The position numbers and the translations under genes are program-made. Under the pieces are notes generated by a model. That model ran no database searches and had not been told where the DNA came from. It worked only from the letters and a program-made list of their open reading frames with translations. From NCBI GenBank assembly GCA_947044365.1, contig OX345642.1, positions 7,010,507 to 7,074,506 on the forward strand: a stretch of DNA of 64,000 bases. Direction: 5' to 3'. Numbering within the stretch: the stretch's first letter is position 1; every line of letters begins with the position of its first letter. Source of the DNA: Petrosia ficiformis. Its lineage: Eukaryota; Porifera; Demospongiae; Haplosclerida; Petrosiidae. This document shows positions 33,686 to 43,469 of the stretch, piece by piece.

Positions 33686-34890
33686 AGTACTAATATACCA
33701 GTCAATGGACCTCCATCCTCTGGGGAAACCCTTTTTCCCTATACCCCTCCTGTACCTCCACTTGGGACTGGAATACATCGTTTTGTATTCACTTTATACT
33801 ATCATACTATTCCACTTGCTTATCACTCAGTTAATGATAAGTCAGGCTCATGGTAAGCACATGATTATCACATGAAAGTCACATGCATCGTAAATCTCTA
33901 TTAGCATCTATCCATTCATCCAGTGACTAATCTTCATTATTTATGAATTAATTTATGTATTTTCTCTATTCTGTCTCTCCATCTGGTTGCCACAGGCTGG
34001 AACAACGTACCTTTTCCACTTCATCTTTTCTTTCTTCACATCCTTACATTTCTCCCTTTACTATATCATTCTATCAGACACTATGGGATGAGTCTGTACA
34101 TCAAATATATTCTAGTACTATAGGTAAATTAACCTTATATTTAGTATGACAATATGACCACTTTTAGTTAAGATATAGTATAACAGTTTCTCACAATTTT
34201 AATTTAGTTATAGTTTAATTAAATTAATATCAGGCTTACTAAAAGTTTATTTTTAGTTAACTACTAAACGTGTCCATTATTGGCCATTTATCATTTCAGT
34301 AGCAACAAGATATACAGTATCCCTATGATTGCTTTTGGTGTCCAACATTCAGTAACCATGGTCGACTTTCTTATGTAACATTCTATTATAGTTATTATAT
34401 ACTCTTTCTTTTTAGAGGTTCTTGTAGAACATTAGGAATGTGTTGCACCTAGAACAGCTATTTCAGTTTTTACGTAAAGCTACAAGGAGCTTTCTTCCTG
34501 CTGGTGTGTAGAGCTTGAACGTGTGTTATATTACGTGCCACGCCCATTAATTGACCAAGCCCTCCTGGAATGATGCAACTTCCTTAACTATGTTTACGAC
34601 GCATACTCACATAAGTGACACAAACATTAATTATAATATATAACATTAAACCCCATGGAAAGCAATTATAGGGGTGGCCCTATGGGCCATAATAAACTTG
34701 TATTTAGTTAACCAGTCACAATAACTTACTAAAATGAGTTTTAGTTATAGTTAACTAAAACAACACTAATATTAATTTATTGGTAGGTATTCCTGAGCCA
34801 TTGTATGGGTTAGAGAAAGATCCTACTCCTCGTAAACTAACCCAGAATGCTGTGAGGGAGGCACGACTACAGAGACACATCTATCTTTAG
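33686..34890 (+). pseudogene. Orphan MRPL38 exons 4-6, duplicate 2
   Basis: Exon copies 33686-33852, 33996-34123 and 34787-34890, with intact frames and splice sites; stop at 34888-34890. Exons 1-3 are missing. Confidence 0.85.
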
Positions 34891-35300
34891 ATTATCAATT
34901 CATCTATACGTTTAAACAAAGAAAACAATTATTAATTCCCATGTACTATATTATATAATGATCCTATAATACATAATTAAATATAGTTGAACTTGTACAA
35001 GTTGTACTGTACTACCAGAAATAAAACCTCCACATAATATCACTTATGCTCATTATGAAATCTAAGCAGTACACCAGTGAATCAGAATTATTATAGTATA
35101 TAGTAACTCATTAATTGGTCAGTAGACGCGTATACAGTTGCAATGAAGTTCAATACTATATTTAATATTGACAGTTTCTAAAATGTAGCATGTTACATAT
35201 TGGTTCTATAGAAACATTTGAACAAATCTTCAACAACCAAGTGAGCAACCCTTCCACAATGATGCAGGGGCAGGTTAAAAGGTATGCACAATGTATTACT

Positions 35301-35350
35301 AGTCTAGGGACCCGCCCCTTCGCAACGAGGAAGGGGCGGGTCCCCAGACT
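35301..35350. repeat. Palindromic insertion upstream of TRIM-NHL D
   Basis: Same element as 29978-30032, with one mismatch in the left arm (AGTCTAGGGA) and a 10-bp loop. It is absent at the equivalent positions before copies B and E. Confidence 0.85.
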
Positions 35351-35427
35351 ATATTATTACGCGGTATGTGCGCTCGCGCTAAATAAGAGTGGGAGGGGCT
35401 GCTAGTGCGCAGTACTACTGCTTGCAG

Positions 35428-35434
35428 TATAAAA
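35428..35434 (+). promoter_or_regulatory. TATA box of TRIM-NHL D
   Basis: TATAAAA 41 bp before the ATG in the conserved promoter block. Confidence 0.65.
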
Positions 35435-35474
35435 TCAGATTGTTACGTTATACAACTCACTAGCAGAAAGAAGA

Positions 35475-37439
35475 ATGATGACTTCCGATACTAAACAGTG
35501 TCAATATTGTGATAACATCTATAAAGATCCAAGAATCCTTTCTTGTCTCCATTCTTATTGTCTACAATGTATCACTAAGCTACATGTTGAGAATATTGCC
35601 TCCATCACATGTCCCACTTGTAATCAATCCACTACTATACCTGATGAAGATGTGTCTTCTCTTCCACGTAATGTCCGATTAAATGAAATATCTAAACAAG
35701 ACAAGATCTTACGTAAGGTGACCTCCACTTCTCCTCCTCCATGTGACTCGTGTGATGAGAACACTCCTATAGCTTACTGTACAGAGTGTGATCAACTTTT
35801 CTGTAACAGGTGTTGGGAACATCATCAGGGACTCAAAAAGTCACATTCACACTCTTCCGTCACTCTCAAAGAAACTCAGAACACAAGCCGAGATAAACTC
35901 ATCAAGATACTACCTTCCTTATCACCCATGTGTCACGATCATGTTGATCAGAAACTTAGCTTCTATTGTAATCAGTGTGCCATTCCAGTATGTGTTGAAT
36001 GTACTATTAACAAACACAAAGGTCATCCAGTTACTGAAGTGAGTAAACAGATCATACAAAACAAGGAGGAGATACAACAAATTGTAGATGCATTTCCAGC
36101 AGTTCAAAAACATCTCAAGGAGTCTCTAACAGCTGGTGAAGAGGTGAGGAAAACGATCACAGCTCAAAAGAATAAGGGGGACACTATTCATGAAGTATTC
36201 CTTACACTTCAACAACTTCTTCATGAACGTAAGGAAGTCTTGTTAGCTAAAAGAAGTGAAATAGCCATGGCCAAGGAAGTACGTCTCACTATTCAACTGG
36301 AGGGTATCCAACATCTGTTGGACTCCATTAGTCATTGTCACTCTCTTGCCTCCATTGCTACTAGTGAGTACAGTGATGTTGAGTTACTCTCTATTGCTCA
36401 TACGCTACACAACAGATTTATCAAACTTCAACAACAGTCATCAGAGATCTCGCTAGAGTCACCAAATATATCAGTAGAAGTTAATACTGATACACTAGCT
36501 ACTATGATAACAAAGTTTGGGTGTGTATCTAATACCTCTTCTAATGATGGTACACTTCTAACATCTCGTAAACGATGTATGTCTGATGTTTCTCTCAATG
36601 ATAGTGTTACATCTTGCAAAAAGATAGCACGAGTGATCCCTCAACGTGATTACACTAAACTCAAACATCCAGTACAAACAATTACTGGAATTAATAGTCC
36701 CTGTTATATTGCATTCTCTGATAATGGTGACATGTTTGTCACTAGTAATAGTGACCATTGTATACATGTGTATGATAGTAGTGGGAAGAAGAAGACTACC
36801 ATTGGTTCTAAGGGAAGTGGTGAGCTACAGTTTCAATCACCTCATGGAATAGTTATCAGTGGAGAGGTAGTTTATGTAGCTGAGTGGGGAGGAAACAGGA
36901 TTCACAAGTTGACAACAGGAGGAGAGTATCTTGGTACCTTTGGACAGAAGGGGTCTGATGTTGGACAGTTTAATAGACCATGGGGAATAAACATTAGTCC
37001 TGAAGGAAAGGTGTATGTAGCAGATATAGATAATAGTCGTATCCAGGTATTCCATTCTGACTGGACTCTATCTCACATTATTGATGCGAAGGTATCAGGT
37101 GATGGAAGTTTTGGACGTCCATATGATGTAGCTTTTGATATATCAGGTGATGTTCATGTGACTGCATGTTCCAATTCAGTGACAGTCTTTACTCCTAGTG
37201 GACAGTTTGTACGTAAGTATGATCAAACACATTTGAAGAATCCAATTGGTATAGCTATAGATTCAGCAGGTTATTCACTAGTAATGAACTATTTTTCAAG
37301 TTCTTTGTCTATCTATGATCCCAGTGGAAGATTTATCCATTCAATAGGAGGATTTAGTCATCCATATGGAGTATCAGTATCACCTGATGGATCAGTATGG
37401 GTGGCTGATTATGGTAATTATAAACTTGTGAAGTACTGA
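35475..37439 (+). CDS. TRIM-NHL D (tandem copy 3)
   Basis: Intronless, 654 residues; RING, two B-boxes, coiled coil, basic linker, six NHL blades. Copy-specific blade-loop residues: NSPCYIAFS, SNSDHCI, SPHGIVIS, EWGGNRI, NRPWGIN, DIDNSRI, GRPYDVAF, ACSNSV (two residues shorter than in B), KNPIGIAI, MNYFSSSL, YGNYKLV. The N-terminal half is nearly identical to copies B and C. Confidence 0.94.
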   Translation: MMTSDTKQCQYCDNIYKDPRILSCLHSYCLQCITKLHVENIASITCPTCNQSTTIPDEDVSSLPRNVRLNEISKQDKILRKVTSTSPPPCDSCDENTPIAYCTECDQLFCNRCWEHHQGLKKSHSHSSVTLKETQNTSRDKLIKILPSLSPMCHDHVDQKLSFYCNQCAIPVCVECTINKHKGHPVTEVSKQIIQNKEEIQQIVDAFPAVQKHLKESLTAGEEVRKTITAQKNKGDTIHEVFLTLQQLLHERKEVLLAKRSEIAMAKEVRLTIQLEGIQHLLDSISHCHSLASIATSEYSDVELLSIAHTLHNRFIKLQQQSSEISLESPNISVEVNTDTLATMITKFGCVSNTSSNDGTLLTSRKRCMSDVSLNDSVTSCKKIARVIPQRDYTKLKHPVQTITGINSPCYIAFSDNGDMFVTSNSDHCIHVYDSSGKKKTTIGSKGSGELQFQSPHGIVISGEVVYVAEWGGNRIHKLTTGGEYLGTFGQKGSDVGQFNRPWGINISPEGKVYVADIDNSRIQVFHSDWTLSHIIDAKVSGDGSFGRPYDVAFDISGDVHVTACSNSVTVFTPSGQFVRKYDQTHLKNPIGIAIDSAGYSLVMNYFSSSLSIYDPSGRFIHSIGGFSHPYGVSVSPDGSVWVADYGNYKLVKY

Positions 37440-38280
37440 ATATATAGTTGTTATATTTGTACTATTTGAGTTATAATTATTATTCAATTTTGTAATCTCA
37501 ATAATTATCTACATAATTATTAACATAATTCATAATTATCAACTAATTACTTAATTATGTATATAAATTATACTAATAATATTATAAGTGATTGAGTTGT
37601 CATCTATCATTATCATGATATCAATTGTTATTATCTTTCTCTTCTTTTGACTCAATATCCTTCATTTCTTCATTATTTATTGTATTATCATGACCTAATC
37701 TTCTTTGTCTTTGGGTTTCTTGTTCCTTTCCTACTTGTAATATTGCTCCCAGTTTATAAACGTATCTTGAATCTAGGATAGTATGTGTGAACCTAATTAG
37801 ACTCCAGAATTATCCAGAAGTTCCACACAACAACTTCACATGCACAAACACTTGAATAGTTATAAGCATGACCTTGATTACATGAAGAAGTGTGCTCATC
37901 AATTGTGTGTAATTTCTGGATAATTCTGAAGTCTGCATAAACACTTGAATAGTTATAAGCATGACCTTGATTAGACTCCAGAGCTGTCTGGATATTATAT
38001 CATTTGACATAGTTCAGTGATGCCACTATGCAAAGTGGTTTCCCACTCATTGTAAGGGGAAATGTGTATACATTGTATTTGTGTATGCAAGTACTAGTCC
38101 AATACATGCCTATACATTTCTGCTGGTGAGTTATGTTTTATATTACAATATAGGATAATAGTCATGATATCTACGTGACACATTACATTATTACTTGACA
38201 TCACAAGCAAACTATAATTAGTCTCGTCCCCTGATGTAATACTCTTCATTTGATCACACCAATTCAATATTTCACTCTTT
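37440..38280. other. TRIM-NHL D 3' flank / duplicated spacer
   Basis: Homologous to 26470-27298. No gene recognised. Confidence 0.6.
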
Positions 38281-38440
38281 TTAAAGGATGGGTAACATCA
38301 TGTCATTAACACCTTGTGATAAATACACTACTTGTTGCAATAATACTTTCTACAATAACTTTTAGTAGGAATATTTCCAAATATTAATTATATCTAATCT
38401 CTTGATCTGTACTGTGTTGTTTAGCTTTCCTCCATTTTGC
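38281..38440 (-). pseudogene. BBS4 3' fragment, duplicate 3
   Basis: Exon 15 homologue 38349-38281 and exon 14 tail 38440-38399. The exon 14 donor is destroyed: GAG is followed by ATTAGA instead of GTTAGA. This supports non-function. Confidence 0.85.
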
Positions 38441-39116
38441 TACTAGTAAATGGACCTATATCTGATACTGTTACTATATCAATACATTTATATTCCACTA
38501 GTACTAATATACTAGTAAATGGACCTATATCTGATACTGTTACTATATCAATACATTTATATTCTCCTAGTGCTAATATACTAGTAAATGGACCTATATC
38601 TGATACTGTTACTATATCAATACATTTATATTCCACTAGTACTAATATACCAGTAAATGGACCTATATCTGATACTGTTACTATATCAATACATTTATAT
38701 TCCACTAGTACTAATATACTAGTAAATGGACCTATATCTGATACTGTTACTATATCAATACATTTATATTCCACTAGTACTAATATACTAGTAAATGGAC
38801 CTATATCTGATACTGTTACTATATCAATACATTTATATTCCACTAGTACTAATATACTAGTAAATGGACCTATATCTGATACTGTTACTATATCAATACA
38901 TTTATATTCCACTAGTACTAATATACTAGTAAATGGACCTATATCTGATACTGTTACTATATCAATACATTTATATTCTCCTAGTACTAATATACTAGTA
39001 AATGGACCTGATACTGTTACTATATCAATACATTTATATTTCACTAGTACTAATATACTAGTAAATGGACCTATATCTGATACTGTTACTATATCAATAC
39101 ATTTATATTCTCCTAG
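38441..39116 (+). repeat. 69-bp minisatellite, array 4 (~10 units)
   Basis: Ten units, one shortened (GGACCTGATACTG). A plus-strand frame stays open through the whole array into the exon 4 copy (GPISDTV...NIPVNGPPSSGETLF), confirming that the array and exon are in register. Confidence 0.93.
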
Positions 39117-40296
39117 TACTAATATACCAGTCAATGGACCTCCATCCTCTGGGGAAACCCTTTTTCCCTATACCCCTCCTGTACCTGCACTTGGGACTGG
39201 AATACATCGCTTTGTATTCACTTTATACTATCATACTATTCCACTTTCTTATCACTCAGTTAATGATAAGTCAGGCTCATGGTAAGCACATGATTATCAC
39301 ATGAAAGTCACATGCATCGTAAATCTCTATTAGCATCTATCCATTCATCCAGTGACTAATCTTCATTATTTATGAATTAATTTATGTATTTTCTCTATTC
39401 TGTCTCTCCATCTGGTTGCCACAGGCTGGAACAACGTACCTTTTCCACTTCATCTTTTCTTTCTTCACATCCTTACATTTCTCCCTTTACTATATCATTC
39501 TATCAGACACTATGGGATGAGTCTGTACATCAAATATATTCTAGTACTATAGGTAAATTAACCTTATATTTAGTATGACAATATGACCACTTTTAGTTAA
39601 GATATAGTATAACAGTTTCTCACAATTTTAATTTAGTTATAGTTTAATTAAAATAATATCAGGCTTACTAAAAGTTTATTTTTAGTTAACTACTAAATGT
39701 GTCCATTATTGGCCATTTATCATTTCAGTAGCAACAAGATATAAAGTATCCCTATGATTGCTTTGTGGTGTCCGACATTCAGTAACCATGGTCGACTTTA
39801 TCATGTATGGATCTATTATAGTTATTATATACTCTTCCTTTTTAGAGGTTTTCGTAGAACATTAGGAATGTGTTGCACCTAGAACAGCTATTTCAGTTTC
39901 TACGTAAAGCTACAAGGAACTTTTTTCCTGCAGGTCTGTAGAGCTTGAGCGTGCGTTCTATTACATGCCACGCCCATTAGTTGACCAAACCCCCCTGGAA
40001 TGATGCAACTTTTTTAATATGTGTACAATGCATACTTGCATAAGTGATACAAACATTAATATTAATATACCCCATGGAAAGCAATTATAGGGGTGGCCCG
40101 GCCCAATGGGACATAATAAACTAACCAGTCACAATAACTTATTAAAATGAGTTTTAGTTACTAAAACAACACTAATATTTATTTATTGGTAGGTATCCCT
40201 GAACCATTGTATGGGTTAGTGAAAGATCCTACTCCTCGTAAACTAACCCAGAATGCTGTGAGGGAGGCACGACTACAGAGACACATCTATCTTTAG
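39117..40296 (+). pseudogene. Orphan MRPL38 exons 4-6, duplicate 3
   Basis: Exon copies 39117-39281, 39425-39552 and 40193-40296. Frames and splice sites are intact; substitutions include A for P in VPALG, S for A/T in PLSYHS, and V for E in GLVKDPT. Exons 1-3 are missing. Confidence 0.85.
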
Positions 40297-40767
40297 ATTA
40301 TCAATTCATCTATATGTTTAAACAATTATTAATTCCCATGTACTATATTATATAATGATATAATACATAATTAAATATAGTTGAACTTGTACAAGTTGTA
40401 CTGTACTACCAGAAATAAAACCTCCACATAATCTCACTTATGTTCATTATGAAATCTAAGCAGTACACCATCGAATCAGGATTGTTATAGTATATAGTAA
40501 CTCATTAATTGGGCAGTAGACACATATACAGTTGCGATGAAGTTGAATACTATATTTATATTGACAGTTTCTAAAATGTAGCATGTTACATATTGGTTCT
40601 ATAGAAACATTTGAACAAATCTTCAACAACCAAGTGAGCAACCCTTCTATTTACAATGATTCACAAGGCTATTACGCGTGTATGCGCGCTAGCGCTAAAT
40701 ACGAGTGGGAGGGGCTGCTAGTGCGCAGTACAGTACAGTACGTACTACTGCAGTATACTACTAACTG

Positions 40768-40774
40768 TATAAAA
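40768..40774 (+). promoter_or_regulatory. TATA box of TRIM-NHL E
   Basis: TATAAAA 41 bp before the ATG. The promoter block is the most diverged of the four, with extra GTACAGTAC repeats before the TATA box. Confidence 0.6.
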
Positions 40775-40814
40775 ACCGATTGTTACGTTATACAACTCAC
40801 TAGCAGAAAGAAGA

Positions 40815-42785
40815 ATGATGACTTCCAATACTAAACGGTGTCAATATTGTGATAACATCTATCAAGATCCAAGAATCCTTTCTTGTCTCCATTCTTATTG
40901 TCTACAATGTATCACTAAGCTACATGTTGAGGGTACTACCTCTATCACATGTCCCACTTGTAATCAATCCACTACTATACCTGATGAAGATGTGTCTTCT
41001 CTTCCACGTAATGTCCGATTAAATAAAATATCTAAACAAGACAAGATCTTACATAAGGTGACCTCCACTTCTCCTCCTCCATGTGACTCATGTGATGAGA
41101 ACACTCCTATAGCTTACTGTACAGAATGTGATCAACTTTTCTGTAACAAGTGTTGGGAACATCATCAGGGACTCAAAAAGTCACGTTCACACTCTTCCTT
41201 CACTCTGAAAGAAGCTCAGAACACAACCCGAGATAATCTTCTCAAGGTGCTACCTTCCTCATCGCCTATGTGTCATGATCATGTTGATCAGAAACTTAGC
41301 TTCTATTGTAAGCAGTGTACTATTCCAGTATGTGTTGAATGTATTATTAACAAACACAAAGGTCATCCAGTTCATGAGGTGAGTAAACAGATTATACGAA
41401 ACAAGGAGGAGATACAACAAATTGTAGACGCATTTCCAGCAGTTCAGAAACATCTCAAGGAGTCTCTAACAGCTGGTGAAGAGGTGAGGAAAAAGATCAC
41501 AGCTCAAAAAAATGAGGTGGACACTATTCATGAAGTATTCCTTAAATTTCAACAACTTCTTCATGAACGTAAGGAAGTCTTGTTAGCTAAAAGAAGTGAA
41601 ATAGCCATGGCCAAGGAGGTACGTCTCTCTATTCAACTGGAGGGTATCCAACATCTGCTGGAGTCCATTAGTCATTGTCACTCTCTTGCCTCCATTGCTA
41701 CTAGTGAGTACAGTGATGTTGAGTTACTCTCTATTGCTCATACACTACACAACAGATTTATCAAACTTCAACAACAGTCATCAGAGATCTCTCTAGAATC
41801 ACCCAATATATCAGTAGAAGTTAATACTGATACACTAGCTACTATGATAACAGAGTTTGGGTGTGTGTCTGATACCTCTTCTAATGATGGTACACTTCTA
41901 ACATCTCGTAAACGATGTATGTCTGATGATTCTCTCAATGATAGTGTTACATCTTGCAAAAAGATAGCACGAGTGATCCCTCAACGTGATTACACTAAAC
42001 TCAAACGTCTACAAACAATTTCTGGAATTAATGAACCCATGTATATTGCCTTCTCTGATAATGGTGACATGTTTGTCACTAGTACTAGTGACCATTGTAT
42101 ACATGTGTATGATAGTAGTGGGAAGAAGAAGACTACCATTGGTTCTAGGGGAAGTGGTGAGCTACAGTTTGAATATCCTCGTGGAATAGCTATCAGTGGA
42201 GAGGTAGTTTATGTTGCTGAGCATGGAGGAAACAGGATTCACAAGTTGACAACAGGAGGAGAGTTTCTTGGTACCTTTGGACAGAAGGGCTCTGATGTTG
42301 GACAATTTATTATTGGACCTTGGGCCATAAACATTAGTCCTGAAGGAAAGGTGTATGTAGCAGATGAAGGAAACAGTCGTATCCAGGTATTCCATTCTGA
42401 CTGGACTCTATCTCACATTATTGATGGGAAGGTATCAGGTGATGGAAGTTTCAATAGTCCAACAGATATAGCTTTTGATATATCAGGTGATGTTCATGTG
42501 ATTGGATATGATTCCAATTCAGTGACAGTCTTTACTCCTAGTGGACAGTTTGTACGTAAGTATGATCAAACACATTTGAGTCATCCAATTGGTATAGCTA
42601 TAGATTCAGCAGGTTATTCATTAGTAGCGAATAATAGATCAGGTTCTCTGTCTATCTATAATCCCAGTGGAAGATTTATCCATTCAATAGGAGGATTTAG
42701 TTTTCCATATGGAGTATCAGTATCACCTGATGGATCAGTATGGGTGGCTGATTATTGTAATAATAAAGTTGTAAAGTACCGATAA
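40815..42785 (+). CDS. TRIM-NHL E (tandem copy 4, most diverged)
   Basis: Intronless, 656 residues. It shares some N-terminal residues with TRIM-NHL A rather than with B-D (EGTTSIT in the RING, SFTLKEAQN after B-box 1), so it may be closest to the founder. Basic linker as in B-D; no filamin domain. Copy-specific blade-loop residues: NEPMYIAFS, STSDHCI, YPRGIAIS, EHGGNRI, IIGPWAIN, DEGNSRI, NSPTDIAF, GYDSNSV, SHPIGIAI, NNRSGSL, FPYGVS, YCNNKVV. It ends KYR before TAA rather than KY before TGA. Confidence 0.94.
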   Translation: MMTSNTKRCQYCDNIYQDPRILSCLHSYCLQCITKLHVEGTTSITCPTCNQSTTIPDEDVSSLPRNVRLNKISKQDKILHKVTSTSPPPCDSCDENTPIAYCTECDQLFCNKCWEHHQGLKKSRSHSSFTLKEAQNTTRDNLLKVLPSSSPMCHDHVDQKLSFYCKQCTIPVCVECIINKHKGHPVHEVSKQIIRNKEEIQQIVDAFPAVQKHLKESLTAGEEVRKKITAQKNEVDTIHEVFLKFQQLLHERKEVLLAKRSEIAMAKEVRLSIQLEGIQHLLESISHCHSLASIATSEYSDVELLSIAHTLHNRFIKLQQQSSEISLESPNISVEVNTDTLATMITEFGCVSDTSSNDGTLLTSRKRCMSDDSLNDSVTSCKKIARVIPQRDYTKLKRLQTISGINEPMYIAFSDNGDMFVTSTSDHCIHVYDSSGKKKTTIGSRGSGELQFEYPRGIAISGEVVYVAEHGGNRIHKLTTGGEFLGTFGQKGSDVGQFIIGPWAINISPEGKVYVADEGNSRIQVFHSDWTLSHIIDGKVSGDGSFNSPTDIAFDISGDVHVIGYDSNSVTVFTPSGQFVRKYDQTHLSHPIGIAIDSAGYSLVANNRSGSLSIYNPSGRFIHSIGGFSFPYGVSVSPDGSVWVADYCNNKVVKYR

Positions 42786-43469
42786 TTGCTGTACTTGTAC
42801 TATTTCTATTTGAGTTATAATTATTATTATAATCAATAATTATCTACCATAATATCAAAATTATCAACTAATTACCTATGAAATTATATAATATTATATA
42901 AGTGATTGGGTTGTCATCTATCATTATCATGATATCAATTGTTATTATCTTTCTCTTCTTTTGACTCAATATCCTCCATTTCTTCATTATTTATTGTATT
43001 ATCATGACCTGATCTTCTTTGTCTTTGAGTTTCTTGTTCCTTTCCTACTTGTAATATTGCTCCCAGTTTCATAAAAGTATCTTGAATCTAGGATAGTAAT
43101 ATACACATACTATGAAATTGTGTGTAAACATACACATGGACAAACACTTGAATAGTTATAAGCATGACCTTGATTAGACTCCATAACTGTCTGGATATTA
43201 TATCATTTGACATAGTTCAGTAATGCCACTCATTGTAAGGGGAAATGTGTATACATTGTTTTAGTGTATGTAAGTACTAATAGTCTAATACATGCCTATA
43301 CATTTCTGCTAGTGAGTTATGTTTTATATTATAATATAGGATAATAGTCATGATATCTATAAACCAAAGTGGCACCTTACATTATTACTTGACATCACAA
43401 GCAAACTATAATTAGTCTTGTCCCCTGATGTAATTTAATACTCTTCATTTGATCACACCAACTCTCTTT
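42786..43469. other. TRIM-NHL E 3' flank, convergent with BBS4
   Basis: Single-copy end of the duplicated spacer, between the TRIM-NHL E stop and the BBS4 stop. No gene recognised. Confidence 0.6.
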
